A stretch of 64,000 nucleotides of DNA from Amyelois transitella (taxonomy: Eukaryota; Arthropoda; Insecta; Lepidoptera; Pyralidae), in the NCBI RefSeq assembly GCF_032362555.1, contig NC_083508.1, positions 3,687,001 to 3,751,000 on the forward strand. Direction: 5' to 3'. This document shows, piece after piece, positions 24,701 to 37,140 of the stretch (position 1 is its first letter; each line of letters opens with the position of its first letter). A program made the translations under genes and the position numbers. The notes beneath the pieces are model-generated. The model was not told the DNA's origin. It ran no database searches and saw only the letters and a program-made list of their open reading frames with translations.

Positions 24701-27700
24701 TTGTAATGTTGCCAAACGACCTTACTTAAGTCCAGTTACGTCACGACGAGCGGTCGTCAACTTGTAATTATTCCTGTTAATGAACTGTTTATATATTCCG
24801 TTGTATAATAATCAAGAATGAATTAGTTTAAAATATTGGTAAAAATTACCAACATTTTGAACAACACCTAAAATTAACGAATTTTTAACGCAAGATCATT
24901 TGGATCATTATGTGTAACATGTCATCTGAGCTAGGATATTTAAAAATAGCTTCTTGTACAAGGATCAGGTGAGAAATAAAGATTTATAACATTTTGCCTT
25001 GAATTTCGCCAGCAAAAACGTACCTAACACAATATTTTCACTGAGGAAAACGTAAATTGAGTGCATTTGAAATTCATGAATAATAAATACAGTGTTGAAT
25101 TTCAGATAGGTCAGATGTCAGCATAGTTGTTTATCGCATGCATTCGTAAAATTAAGAATAAGATATGGATGTAATTGAGAAATTCTGGAAATTGACCCGT
25201 TGCTTAGACATTTAACCGATTTCAAAAAAGGAGGAAGTTCTCAATTCGATCGTATTATTTGGTACTTTATTTTGTGAACTAACGGGGCGCAAAGTAGTTA
25301 CTATTTCAGTGTTAGTTAGTTAGAGGTATTTCGAAAGCGTGGTAAATAAACAAGTCCATTTGAATTATTAGTGCCACAAGCTGACGAGTTTCTGCCGTAC
25401 TTTTATTTAGGATCTTTTGTTAATTAACACAGTACCGAAGTATGGTAATGAAAAGATTTTTTCTTTTAATTGATGTAATAATTCAAGTCTCGTGACTTTT
25501 CGCTCTGTCTACCCCGTAAGTCATTAATATTTGTGATATGTGTAGACGTATGTCTGAGTGTTAAACAGTCAAAAACTAGTTGTGATACATTAAATGTTTA
25601 TTAAAAAATAGTAATTTTTAGTAAGATTTTTATAAACTTTGAACAGGTATTTAAAAAATGATTTCATTTTTTAATTGATTGATTTTTTCGGTAAAAAGTT
25701 ATTTATTTTTATAACCAATCAGTTAATAAGAAGAAAATGTTTCGGCTGACATAATTTATTTCACAAAATCAAAATAGTTAATTAAACAAGTTTAGCCGAA
25801 GTTGCCGATTCATTTACGCTGACTTCGCTATTGATCTTTGTAAAATACTTGCTTCGATCTTCGTTATAGTATATACAATGGAGGACCTAACCATATTTAA
25901 GCGTTAATATTTTTTTGAATGTAATTACCAGCTTTAAAAAAAATTAATTACGTTCGTACTAACATTTTCACGTCTTCCATTATGGAGTAGACAGAGCCTA
26001 GAATAGGCACTCGAAGTTATGTTTAGGTGAATGACCTAAATTGTGGAACTAATACTGATATGTCAGTGGCAGGTAGCAAGCCCATCGCTAAAACGAAGAA
26101 ACCAAGTCTGTAACCTAAATTATAATAAATAAAAAAATACGTCATGTAAACATTGAAAACAATTATTATCAACATCTTACGTCTAAACATTTAAAAAAAG
26201 AAGCAAATTATTAGCAACATGTTAGTTCGTCGCGAAGCAAAATATATTTTTAAATAAAAATATCTGTTCACAGGTAACAGCGGTGCATAACCGTGCATTC
26301 ATGGGCTTGGACACGCTTGAAATATTGACGCTGTACGAGAACAAGATCTCTGTCGTCGACGGCGAGGCTTTCAAAGGCTTGGAGAAGTAAGTATGACTTT
26401 GTATTTCTGTAAGCATCTGATATATTTGAAATAATAACGTTGAAATATGGTGGGTAACAAATTCAAGTCAATTTGTGGAAAAGCTTGTAGTTTTTTTTGG
26501 TACTGTTGTTTTATTTGGGTAGGATAGACGTAAATATGTACACTATTTTGTAACTTATGCTAGTAGGTTGATACAGTTATGAGCGGAGAAAGGTCCGGTT
26601 TTGTTAATGGTGACTGCGTGATTGATATGTCAGTAGCAGGCAGTAAGCCCATCGCCTAACGAGGTGAGAATTAGAGATTTTCCCATACACGCGTGGGGTA
26701 AATAGCACCACAAAGACGCAATGATGGTTGCAATGGGATACAAATTGGTGCCTTTGATATACCAGTCCCCTTAACTCACATCGACGCACTATTGAACCTT
26801 GTCTACATCAATTTATATTCATTAAGAGATTAACGTTACAGTATAATCCTTAAGGATTTACAACCCTAGCGTTTCAACCCTCCTCCGTCGGCATTGTATA
26901 CTACGTTAGATATTTAAATATATGTTATCAAAAATAATTTATGTATTTGTCTGCCATCCTAAGTTTTCAATAACCATTTAGCATGAAGGTCGTAAATGAA
27001 ACATTTCTTTGTAAAGGATAACCATCAAATCATAATATTCTGAGAAATATTTTTACATATTGTCTATAATAGATTGAGTATTGAATGTTACAACTGAAAA
27101 TGTATCTACCTAACTGAAATATTACTTTGTTGCATATACAGATAAAGTTAAATTTATTTGCATTTTAAATTAATTTACCATAATTGCTTTGCTAAATTAC
27201 TGCTTAACTGTTTTACAACTAAAACGATAATGTTATCCGACATTATGTGCGATTTATGGCGATAAATTCTCACCTAACCGCAGGCAACGTATGTTTATCT
27301 GCACAAATGTCAAACCAATGTTATTGCAATGTGTCGAATATATTGAACACACAGAACAAGGAAGTCAGCGCGGTCTTCAGTGCTCTGTAATTGGACGAAA
27401 CAAACAGGTTTGACCAAATTACTCAGAACTCTCTCGCCGTAACTTTAAAAGCATACGTCTAACAAAATAGGCTGGTTAATGACAAATTAAATGGTGGGTA
27501 AAATGGGGACTTTGTACGTTCACTGAAATTTACTGTGACTACGGGAAAATTTGTATAAATTACAGAAAACTGGGGACAAATTTTGGCGGGAGATAGCAGC
27601 AAAATACGTTTTATCTATTCGTATTTTGTTTGTGGTTTATTACTCTGGTTGACGATAGTGGTTTTGTGTCAATAAAAATGTTTACAAATGATTTTCGTTA

Positions 27701-30700
27701 TTTGATAGCTTAACCGAAATCATTAGCGAAATCTGGGCTTCTCTGTAGACAAATTATTATAATATTTCAGTCTTCCGAAGATGAGTGGCTTATAGACATC
27801 GCATGGTTGAAACTAATAGGCGTGAGAAGCATATTAATTTAATCAGTAACTGGAGTATCTAGAACATTTCTCAAATTTCCAAGAAAAGCTATTACCACTG
27901 GGCGCACTCAGACAAAACTTACGGCCACAAAATATTTTTTTTAAAAGTGGCTGCATTAGTCAATTTTTTTTATGTAGCACTATAGGTTTTAAGGTGCGAC
28001 CTAGCGTATTCATACAACTATGACCACCCTACACTCGCTTATATACCTACGTGATTGCCGTTCCGAAATCCTTCCGCCTGTTGGTTGTCTATTTTCGCGC
28101 CATATCTTATTGTTCTAATAAATAAATGAATTCAATTATGACAGTAGGCGAAAAATGTATTTTCAATGAATAATAAATAAGAGTGTTCCCTTAACTTTTT
28201 CATCTTGTTTGTAGGAAGTTGAAGCGGCTGAATCTGGGCGGTAACGAATTGACAGCTGTCCCACAGAAGGCCCTCGCCTTACTTGAAAACTTGAAGAAAC
28301 TCGAGATGCAAGAAAACAGAATCGTTTCAATTTCCGAGGGAGATTTTGCAGGTAAAATGTTACGCACAAACGATTTTAATATTACACAGATTCCGTGTAA
28401 AGTGACAGACATATTTTGTGATAGAAATTCGCTTCGCTTGAGGCGGTGGAAATATTGAGAGCTTTATTTATTTTCAATGAATAATATTTGAATTTCTAAA
28501 CGTCAATATTTTGTTATTCTTTTTGTTAAAAAACAACTGTTACTGACAGTTTTTAGTTCATTATTCACTTCTGGTGACATGATGAAAATCGGAATAATAT
28601 AAGTCCGGTAAAGAAAACTATATTTCGATATGATAGATGTCATATAATAAAGAACCAGGCCCTGCCCATTATTTTTCTTACTCTGAATATAAACGAAGGT
28701 TAACTAAACATGCATTAAAAACGAATGCATTGAAAATACACAAGTGTTTCCCGGGTCATTTTATCTCTCATATATCACGTATGAAAGTTATAACTTGCAT
28801 ACTTTTTCAGTTTATCCGAGGCTATGATGCCAAGCTATCAGAGAGATTTGATTACATTTGATTTGCAATCAGTAACTTCGAGTCTTATAACGTAAATTGT
28901 ACACTTGCAAATGTCTGAAGATATATGAGTTGATTGCATTGCCGTATTGAATCAGAAATTTATTTATGACACTCCTACGTCTTGGTGATTGTTTGTAGAA
29001 CGCAAATATTTGTGTAAGCCGTAGTTAGTTCATGAATATTAATTATTTTGGGATTAGTGTCTTAATCGTGGGGAATCGTCTTAATAATGGGAAATTAATT
29101 AAATGAATTCTAGATATAATCTGATGTTTATTTCATTCAGTAACTATTTAGCCTTTAATAATGAAAATCATATAAGTTGATAAAAATGTTTTTATGGAAT
29201 TAGCCCAGTTTTATCAAAGAAGTATATGTTTTTTTTTTGTTTTTTAACACCACCATAATTTTTTTGTTTTCATTAGTTTCTAATTTATGTTAATTAGCCT
29301 AATTTATATTATGTATCTATGAAGATGCTTTAATTTGGTTGTTTTTTATCAGGTCTGCGTAGCCTAGATTCTTTAGGCTTAGCCCACAACCAGTTGCGAG
29401 AGGTTCCTGCTCAGGTGTTCTCACACCTCACGTTCCTGAACTCTTTGGAGCTGGAAGGCAACCAGATTCAAAGGATCGACGAGAAAGCCTTCGCTGGTTT
29501 GGAAGGTAGAATTTGTTTGTTTGTAATATCTTTATTGCATGGAATTTTACACAGTAACAAGAAAATAGTAAGTAGGTACATAATTTACATAAAAAAATAG
29601 TTTCTTTTATAACAAAAGAAACTATTTTTTTTCAAAAGAATTTGTTTTCTTTTTCAGTAAGATGTTCCGCTATGTACTACTTATATGTATTTTATTCTGC
29701 TTTTATTTTGTTTTCTTAGGTAGACAGCGTTTTGGGTCTTGTCTTGTTTTAAAACTTTCTGTAAAACAGTTGGATCTCTATTAATTATTGTCCATTGTGA
29801 AGAGAATATTTTTTACAAAATTTAATATTTTATTTTGTTTTTTGACTTATACTTATCTTTCATCTTTTTCTTGGTGTTTGTGAGTTTTCACCGTTTTTTT
29901 TCCTTCAAAACTTTCACTTGTTACAACTATCCAGACCTTAAGAGGGATATATAAAAGATGATGATCTCAAATCCAAGTCCATATAAATCGGTCATAGTAT
30001 TTTTTTTATAAAATTCCTATTAAGCGATATAAACCTTATTTTACCTTATTCGATCGAAGAGTAATTTTTTTATAAAGTTCCTATTCAGCTATATAAAACC
30101 TTATTTCGTTCATATAGAAAACCTGCAATACCTTCGTTTGGGCGACAACCGCCTCCACGGCATCCCGTCCGAAGCCCTGCGTCCCCTGCACCGCCTGAGA
30201 CACCTGGACCTTCGCTCCAACAACATCACTTACATCAGCGAGGACGCCTTCACTGGATACGGTGATTCCATCACGTTTCTCAACCTTCAGAAGAATATGT
30301 AAGATTTATTTTACTAGTTTCTCCTTGCATTAATATAGGTACATATATATATATATAGTCACTATATACCTTGCGGGGTAGACAGAGCCAATAGTCTTAA
30401 AAAGATTGTTAGGATATACGTATGGCTGTATGGCTATATAATGGAATTGAGGTTCAAATAGTGACAGGCTAGCCCACCACCTACAAGAAGAATTTCAAGT
30501 TTAAAAGCCTATCCCTTAGTCGCCTATTACGACATCCAATAGAAGTATATGTGTGCGTTTGTCGTACCAAGAGAATGTTTGGCCAGACAGGCGATAGAAA
30601 GAATGATTTGTTAGGTCAACTAATAGAGAACTACTGATGTACTCATTAGTGATGTAGTCGTAGGAAAAGAAAAGAGATTTAAATAAATAAATGTTTAAGA

Positions 30701-31725
30701 AATTGTGATATTAATGTCGAACTGGTTGAACTCGAAGAATGGTAACGTATTCGTAGAACATATTTTTACAAATTCACATCAAAAATGCGCGTAAATAACT
30801 TACATTTACTTTATACGAGAGAGAGTAATTTTTCGAGTTTTCGAGAAAATTACGAGTATCTCTTTTCATATATCAACTTTTATGTATCCATGTTGAGCTA
30901 AAACAATTTATCTTTAATCTTCCTCCCAAACAGGGTTCACCAGCTCCCAACGATGGGTTTCGACAACCTGAATTCTCTGGAGACGCTCAATTTGCAGAAC
31001 AACAAGCTCCAACATATCCCCGAGGAGATTATGGAGCCAATCCTGGATACGCTCAGGGTCGTTGACATTATGGGTAAGCATTATCGTTCGACTTCATCGC
31101 GTTAACAGCCTATTCGAAATTTTTCTATGAATATGTAAATTTTTCTTAACGTTTATTAGGTATTCTGGATTAGATGGATGTATCAAGCAGCAGTGGTGAA
31201 AATGACAGCGAAATAGATTAAAATAAATCCAATTAAACATACATACATACATATCATCACGTCTGTATCCCTTGCGGGGTAAATAGAGCCAACAGTCTTA
31301 AAATGACTGAAAGGCCACGTTCAGCTGTTTGGCTTAATGATACCTAGTGAGATATTCAAATAGTGACAGTTTGCCAGCCCATCGCCTAAAAAAAAATTTA
31401 AAATACAAAAGACGTTCAGTAACAAAAATGTACCATTCAATTTTTTTTTCACATTGTTACAGATAACCCTCTAATATGTGACTGCGAACTCGCTTGGTAC
31501 GAGGCGTGGCTCGCGGGACTCCGAGACCGTGATGACGAGATGATGCAGAAGAAGAGGACGGTGTGCACCATGGTCAATGAACACCGGGAGTACAGTGTGG
31601 CCAAGATGCCTCTGGAGAAAATGAACTGCAAACGAAAACCAGCATACGGTCGCACGTCCGACGCCCCAACTACACACCCCACCATCGCAATCACCACGCT
31701 TGCGATCATTCCGTGGTGGCTTTAA
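18754..31725 (+). CDS. Secreted, probably GPI-anchored leucine-rich repeat protein (9 coding exons)
   Basis: Coding exons: 18754-18927, 23374-23542, 24008-24117, 26274-26386, 28215-28351, 29353-29505, 30118-30298, 30934-31073 and 31463-31725. All junctions are GT-AG, phases agree, and they give 479 residues. Residues 1-20 form a signal peptide (start MLPCWLLLACVVLL). Cysteines 26, 35, 37 and 48 form an LRR N-terminal cap. About a dozen 24-residue LRRs run from about 70 to 393, many with LxxLxLxxN cores (for example LTQLDVSQNSL, LRHLDLRSNNI). Cysteines 398, 400, 427 and 447 form the C-terminal cap. A Thr/Pro-rich linker and a short hydrophobic end (TIAITTLAIIPWWL) suggest a GPI signal. There is no cytoplasmic tail. 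The ATG has a good context (acaacaATG) and follows an in-frame stop. Introns carry a mariner and family A elements. Such proteins act in adhesion or ligand recognition; I cannot name the orthologue. Confidence 0.88.
20600..20690 (-). mobile_element. Family C retrotransposon tail, diverged
   Basis: The landmarks 'catcacgccggtaagcaga', 'cacttgctgcgatcctt' and 'ttcctccacactcat' are reverse-complement echoes of the family C tail. It lies about 150 bp from the mariner insertion. Confidence 0.4.
20849..22170 (+). mobile_element. Mariner transposon, near full length (1,322 bp)
   Basis: The terminal inverted repeats begin CTACTCTGTCAAGAAAGTA at both ends (left from 20849; right read inward from 22170). 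They match over at least 19 bases and are flanked by TA target-site duplications (20847-20848 and 22171-22172). Inside lies a DD34D transposase gene broken by one stop codon. The element sits in the first coding intron of the LRR gene, in the same orientation. It is one of the youngest-looking transposons in the window. Confidence 0.95.
21045..22118 (+). pseudogene. Mariner transposase with one premature stop
   Basis: Starting at ATG 21045 (MDKNIEQR), the frame holds 357 positions and is interrupted only by TAA at 21609-21611; no frameshift is seen. The N-terminal half has the paired helix-turn-helix DNA-binding region (with SGRPSTS and the STLREIATELSVSHESIRTI helix). The catalytic aspartates are all present: GDETW, HHDNAPSH, and the third in PDMAPADFF. 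There are 34 residues between the second and third, the mariner DD34D signature. The C-terminus ends GDKINLDE. The stop falls between the first and second aspartates, so the encoded N-terminal product could bind DNA but not cut it. An upstream in-frame ATG at 20970 exists but precedes the family's usual start. Confidence 0.93.
23606..23722 (+). pseudogene. Decayed tandem copy of LRR exon 2 (3' part)
   Basis: Intron 2 of the LRR gene repeats the end of exon 2 and the start of its intron. 'gccacttgaccttgcacaac' followed by 'agtagccttgacgtcattga' parallels 'gccacttgaccgtgcacaac' and 'agtagccttgccgtcattga' at 23479-23518. The intronic phrase 'aagtccagatt' also recurs (23710 against 23564). A one-base deletion breaks the frame near the end and the donor has drifted, so it is a relic and not an alternative exon. 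Confidence 0.8.
25213..25275 (+). mobile_element. Fragment of an 'accgatttcaaaaaaggagg' repeat family
   Basis: The string 'accgatttcaaaaaaggagg' followed by 'aagttctcaattcgatcgta' recurs in diverged form at about 16100-16150, with shorter echoes near 11502 and 36618. It is an interspersed repeat of unknown class. Confidence 0.45.
25970..26120 (-). mobile_element. Diverged family A-like fragment
   Basis: It carries 'ggagtagacagagcctaga', 'gtggcaggtagcaagccca' and 'tcgctaaaacgaagaaacc', clearly related to the minus-strand family A core. A similar piece (gcaggcagtaagcccatcgc) lies at about 26633-26660. Both are in introns of the LRR gene. Confidence 0.5.
29591..29631. repeat. Perfect 18-bp hairpin
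   Basis: Arms 29591-29608 and 29614-29631 are exact reverse complements (aaaaaaatagtttctttt) around the loop ataac. It lies about 85 bp inside LRR intron 6. Confidence 0.85.
30001..30107 (+). repeat. Tandem duplication of the intron end before LRR exon 7
   Basis: 'ttttttataaaattcctatt' through 'ataaaccttattt' at 30002-30041 recurs, slightly changed, at 30065-30107, about 63 bp later and immediately before the acceptor at 30117. Only the second copy is followed by a usable AG and exon. Confidence 0.7.
30338..30560 (-). mobile_element. Family A SINE-like element, minus orientation
   Basis: It begins with a TATA tract, then 'cttgcggggtagacagagcc', 'gaggttcaaatagtgacagg', and 'ccttagtcgcctattacga' near the head end. 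It lies in LRR intron 7. Confidence 0.8.
31233..31395 (-). mobile_element. Family A SINE-like element, minus orientation
   Basis: It begins with (CATA)n, then 'cttgcggggtaaatagagcc', 'ggccacgttcagctgtttgg' and 'gccagcccatcgcctaaaa'. It is truncated there and ends about 65 bp before LRR exon 9. Confidence 0.85.
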
Positions 31726-31938
31726 ATCGTGAAGAATTAGATGGTATTGACAAAATAAGAATTTTCAACTAGTAAAACTCTTGATTTGTCCATACTATAG
31801 CCGATTGATTAAGATTATCCCTAAGTTAACCCTCTTTCGTTTAACGCGAAGTATCAACTCGGACCAGCTGTGGCCGGATGGCCCGACGCGACCCTTCGCA
31901 AGGTAAGTTCTGTTCAAACTAACGTGATGACTTTGTGC

Positions 31939-31944
31939 AATAAA
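31939..31944 (+). terminator. Possible proximal poly(A) signal of the LRR gene
   Basis: AATAAA lies 214 bp after the stop codon. A second candidate (35717-35722, AATAAA followed by a GT-rich stretch) would give a 3' UTR of about 4 kb. A consensus splice donor at 31903 (gcaag|gtaagt) lies between the stop and the first signal, so the 3' UTR may itself be spliced. Confidence 0.4.
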
Positions 31945-31959
31945 ATACGATACATATCA

Positions 31960-34900
31960 ATTTTGGGCTGATGAGAAACAAAATTAGTAGTATTTTGGAG
32001 CGGTAGCTTGATAAGGTGATGGTTACGTCGAGTAAGTTAGTGATACGGTATTTTTACACGTTAGACGTCTTACGGTATGCCTTACTATAGTGTAATGTAC
32101 CAAGTAGTAAGAGCGACTTGACACCAGCCGCCTTATTTACAAACGTTCGGATATTTTTTATACCTTTCAATTTGTTTTAAGTACCAAAGCACGTCGTATT
32201 GTCATATTTTGATATTTTATGTAACAGTACCATTTCAAGATTTATAGTTGTTCTCTGATAAGAAATTCACATTTTATATCTATTTACGTAGGTAGTTTCT
32301 TTAATCTTCAAAGCAATATGCTTCTTTAATTCATAAAGGTATAATGGAGATATTTTTAAGTATTCTTGACACATGTTCTGACGTTTGTGGATATGGAAGC
32401 AGTTCGGCATTCTAGTATATGTCTAGGTATCACTGGGAAAATTGAACAATGATTTATGACTTCAAATAGCGAATAACGCGCTGGAACGCATTGCTAGTAA
32501 CTTCATTGTGATTTCACAAATGAGCTGAACGGTTTTGAGCACAATCACTTTTTTTAAATACCTACTCCTTTACCCTTAATATAAATTTTATATTTTTTAT
32601 CATTTACCCCTGCCTTTACGAATGTAATTATACTAAGCTTTTATGCATTTACGATGTTGACTATTTAAATATTATTATATATCTATTGTGTAAGGAACGG
32701 GTCGACGAGGAGTTAAGCTATATTTGTGTACAATGTATACCTGTCTGTCCTCCTCTATAGGGTATCTTTTTTAGTTTCACTTCGATTTATGCGAAATATT
32801 TTTAAGTTATAGTAAATTATTTTGTATTCCATTTATTTTAGAATTAGGTATTTATAATCGTTATTTCTATATTCTTTAAATTGAAGAGGATTTTGTCACT
32901 TTTGGCTGTTTGTTGAAAATGTCGGCAATAGAATGTTTTCATTCGGTATGAACATACTGCAGTTCTTCATTGATTGTCTTTACATAGGTACATACATTTT
33001 ATCCAAATTAAAACAACTAGAGCTCATAACATGTTCGATTTGATGTAGTTTAGGCTTACTTAGATAAGTATTAGATAAATTTCTCGAATTAATATGGTTG
33101 ATATGTTGTAACTAGTTATTTCTTCAATTCTAAATAGTGTTTTCAATTATTTTTTCCAAGGAAAAGAAATTATCGCAATATGTTTTACTCCATATTAAAA
33201 GCAAAACATTCTTATACTAACGGCTTTCTTAGCTATTATATTAATTATGTTTCCAGCTTTAATTCTATATAGTTAATCGTTGTAATTATTACATTTTTGC
33301 TGTAAAAGGTTAATGGATATTGAGTAGTTGTAATAAATGTGACTTTAGACATCGTTTGCAAACATTTTCTGTTGCGAATTTCTTGGTCCCTTGCTAAAAA
33401 TAAATTCGGACTATGAGATATTTTATCATCAATCAAACGTGTAGTTGCTTTTCTATGCTTCTGTGCTAGTTAAAGTATATATCTCATAGTCCAATGGAGA
33501 GTGCCATAATTTAGGCAAAAAGATCTATTTAATAAGACATTCCAAAGTGAATCGTATCAAGTGATAAAAATGTAACCAAAAACATATCCTTTAGTCTGAA
33601 ATATTTAAATACCTTTAAGGAATATTATGTATACAAAATTTAAATTTGATGGAAATAAGCTTGAGTGATGCAATCCTAAAAGAATCTTATGGGATGACCA
33701 AGCATACTATTTGTCAAAATGGGTGAATGGAATTTTCGTATATTATATACGTATATATGAAATGTATGTAAGACGCGAGATTGAGTGCGTTATTCGTACT
33801 CAATTTACATACATGTCAAATTTTTATCATAACCAAGTATATTCATGTTATTAATATATAATCGTCAATGTTTTCACACAGTAGTTGCACATTATACATG
33901 CACATTTATCAAATTGTTGTTGTCACAAATCTTAAAAATATTTAATGTAGTATTTAAAAATCAGAGTCAGGTAACCTGATAATTTAAGGGATTTTAGTAG
34001 ATTTTGAAGTAAATAAATTTATTCGTGATTTCACTTTTCAATGTTAAATGTCGTGTTGAACGTATTTACCTACCTTTTCTGTCATTGTAAATCTGACGCA
34101 AGTTGAAATTAAGGCTAATAATTATTTTTTAAAATATTGATATTTTAGATGTATCTACATCGTTTTAAATCTTAACTTTATCTGTATTTCAAGATTTGTA
34201 ACTTTAATCATAGAAATGAATCGTCTGAGATAAAGACGAATAATGGCACCATAGAATATTTATCAAAATTTAAAATTAAGTATAATTAAGCTGTACAATT
34301 TTGTTTTCATGTGATGATCCATATGTGAGTTGTATACAATAAACCACGAGTTCTAATAGCCATATAATTTTCGGGACTCAATGGGACTTTGAAGAGAACA
34401 TTTTCTTGATACCCCGCCCCGTGCCTCAAAAACATAACTCTGTTAAGATGATACGATTTTATGCTTCTGCAGCAATTACTTTATGTAAAATGAAGGAATT
34501 TGAGTACTCCGTTTTGTTCCATTAAATAATAATGGATTGGATTTGTACAGAGTACAAAAATATTTTGTAATTTTAATTAAATTTAGAGGTGCAGGTGCCT
34601 CGGGTTTTTTTGGCACACTACATACGATGCTAGTTAAATTCTGATAACGTCGACACAAATGTTTTATTTTGTAATTGAAACATAATTGTCTTTATTTTTA
34701 ACCAACGTTAAAAGGAGGTTTTATATTTTATTAATTTTGATATGTTTGTCAGGAGATTCCATCGCCAATTATGATCTGATTAAAATGATTCATTTTTTAT
34801 TCACTTTCAAACTTATTTTATCGTCACCAGTTCAGAATTTGGAACGACTAACATAAACTGCATCTGTATGGAGTAAGCCAGGTATTATCTTAAAATTATT

Positions 34901-36220
34901 GATCGTAAATTTATGGATATAAATGGGAACCAGCATCAAACATATCTACTTAGTATTTGGCTCTTGTAAGTGAAGTACCACGAACCATTTGACCCTTGCA
35001 TATCACATAGGATAAGATATATAATCTACTTTATATTTATGTCATTGTTGTGCGTTGTTGTAACCTATACTCAATGTTATCGTTGTTCGAGTGGAAAGCT
35101 TGTAAGGTTTCATAATAGTTTTCAATCATGTCGTCTTTGGAAATGTTTATCAAATTAAGGTTATTTCTTAAATGTCAAAATTAACGAGAAGGTCATTTTG
35201 TAGAAAAAAAAAGGGAACCGGTAGAGTTTTTTTTAAGGATTTTTATTATAAATCGTTTCAAGAGATCAACTCGATGAAGCAGCTTTTATTTAACCATTAA
35301 ACGGTTGATAACGAACGTTAACTTTTTAACCAAGTTTTGTGTCAGTTTATTACAATTTTCACAATTTCTTTGCGTTCAAAAAAGATTTGTTCTTGAAAAA
35401 AAGTATATTATTTGAACATTTTATAACTTGAAGAATTGATTCCAATCTCAAAATGACTTTCCAATGGTACATTGGTTGTAATCGTTTAGCAATAAATTAA
35501 TGGTGAATGCTCTTTGGCTGAACCTTGTGACCCTTGTAGAAACAATTCTAAATATTGAATACATCGCAGTAATCACATTTATGGAAAAATTACAGTGTGT
35601 ACTGTGTTCGTTCGAGTTTATAGTCACATTTATTATCCAACAATATTTGTAGGTAATCTAATCTAACTATAATATTGAAATTTACTGTAAAGATGTATTT
35701 ATTTAATTTCAGTTTAAATAAAAAAATAAATATAATAATGTAATGGTGTTTTATTTGAAACTAGCTTTGGCTCGCAATTTAAAAAAAATCTAGTAATTTA
35801 CGTTTTTTTGAAAATCTGAGGTAATCATATTTTAGTGCTCTGCTACATATGTACATTCCAAATTCTAACCCTTTAAGTATCGGCAATCTATAGTCAGTCT
35901 GTAAGCTTCTTACCTTGGCTCGTCTTGTTTACCTATTTTGAATTAAATATCTGAAGATATCTATGTGATTCACTATCCCATCACAAAACTACGGCTCCTC
36001 ACCCCCTTTTCTTGGGAGAACAGCGCGAGACAGTGGTTTAAATTATTAGAGTAGGTATGATATCCTAAGTAATCTTTATTTAATATAACATGAAAATTGT
36101 ATTTGTTGTAACTTAGTTGCATCAACAACAATATAAAAGATCGCAAACAAAAAGAAAATCTCTTCCAGTGGGAATTTCCAGAAGTAAGTAGCCTTAGTTA
36201 TTCCTTAAGTTCTATTATAT
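31960..36220. other. 3' flank or long 3' UTR, no coding gene seen
   Basis: This is AT-rich with many stops in all frames. A small inverted-repeat element (33408-33492) and a distal poly(A)-like site (35717) are the only structures I can point to. Confidence 0.45.
33408..33492. repeat. Small element with perfect 14-bp terminal inverted repeats
   Basis: GGACTATGAGATAT (33408-33421) and its exact reverse complement (33479-33492) bound an 85-bp segment. No clear target-site duplication is visible. Confidence 0.5.
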
Positions 36221-36224
36221 TTGT

Positions 36225-36313
36225 GTATCAAATTACATCAAAATCGGTTAAGTAATTTTTTAGTTTCTACGTTACAAACATAAAAATATCTTTTTTATTA
36301 TCAGTATAGATAA
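36225..36313 (+). mobile_element. Family D 3' fragment
   Basis: The sequence 'atcaaaatcggttaagtaat' followed by 'gttacaaacataaaaatatc' and 'attatcagtatagata' is the typical tail of the CCCGCG-start (family D) elements, also seen at 51160-51395. Confidence 0.55.
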
Positions 36314-37009
36314 TTGCGGTTTCAAAGACAAAGACAGACAAATGTAATTGTGTTCAGGCAAAATCGTAGCAAGCGAGCGAAAAATTCTGCTACAAGGAAT
36401 TTAAGTAAAATTTCACAGTGGAAATAATGGGGCCGTACTCAAACGCGACTGGCGGAAGAAGAGGCACTTTTTCATTCATACACGAGGATTCAAAGGGCCC
36501 TGAATAAGGTCCCTTTCAAAGAACGAGCAAATGCCTAACAAGCTTTTTACGAAAGTTATCTTTTAAATCGGGGATTTAGATATCGAATTTATAATATTGC
36601 AATCCAATCTTAATTTCAACCGACTTCAAAAATGTGGAGCTTCGTTTAGCTGATTTTTTTTATTCTTTTTTTATTTGGAACCTGTTATAAAATAAATATT
36701 AATAAGATTTAATATAACCATAAAAGTTGATGTTAAGAGTCATTATTTTCTAAAATGTTTAGGTAAAACAATGTTTACATATCAAGTAAAATAAAGGCTG
36801 AAAATGGCGACATAAAATGCCTATCTCCCTGTCCCGTCGGCAATGCCCAAATATTAATGCGGTTTTAGAGTAAACAATAGCAATCTGAGAAAAAAAAATG
36901 TATAAACACGTAATATTTGTAATACTTGTTTACTTATACATTTTTTTCGTCCAGTTTGCTAGGGAAATATTATAGCACCTCATAATATAGGTGTAATTGA
37001 TTTCTATGG

Positions 37010-37140
37010 ATCAGGTCAAGTACCCAAAACTACTTAACTTGCATGAAGAAAGTTATAAATGTAGATGAAGCGAAAGAAGTATGCAGGGATCGTGGCTGGT
37101 GGAAAAGAGTAGTCTCTTTATCCCTAAATCGCCCTTCACT
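37010..37140 (+). mobile_element. Family C retrotransposon 3' end, partial
   Basis: It contains 'gcatgaagaaagttataaa', 'gatgaagcgaaagaagtatg' and 'cagggatcgtggctggtgg', and closely matches the copy 630 bp downstream. The ending lacks the ATGT tail. Confidence 0.75.

Noticed and set aside
31449..31709. Two minus-strand ORFs of 86 and 68 codons
   Set aside because: They overlap the last coding exon of the LRR gene, whose plus-strand frame carries the C-terminal cysteine cap.
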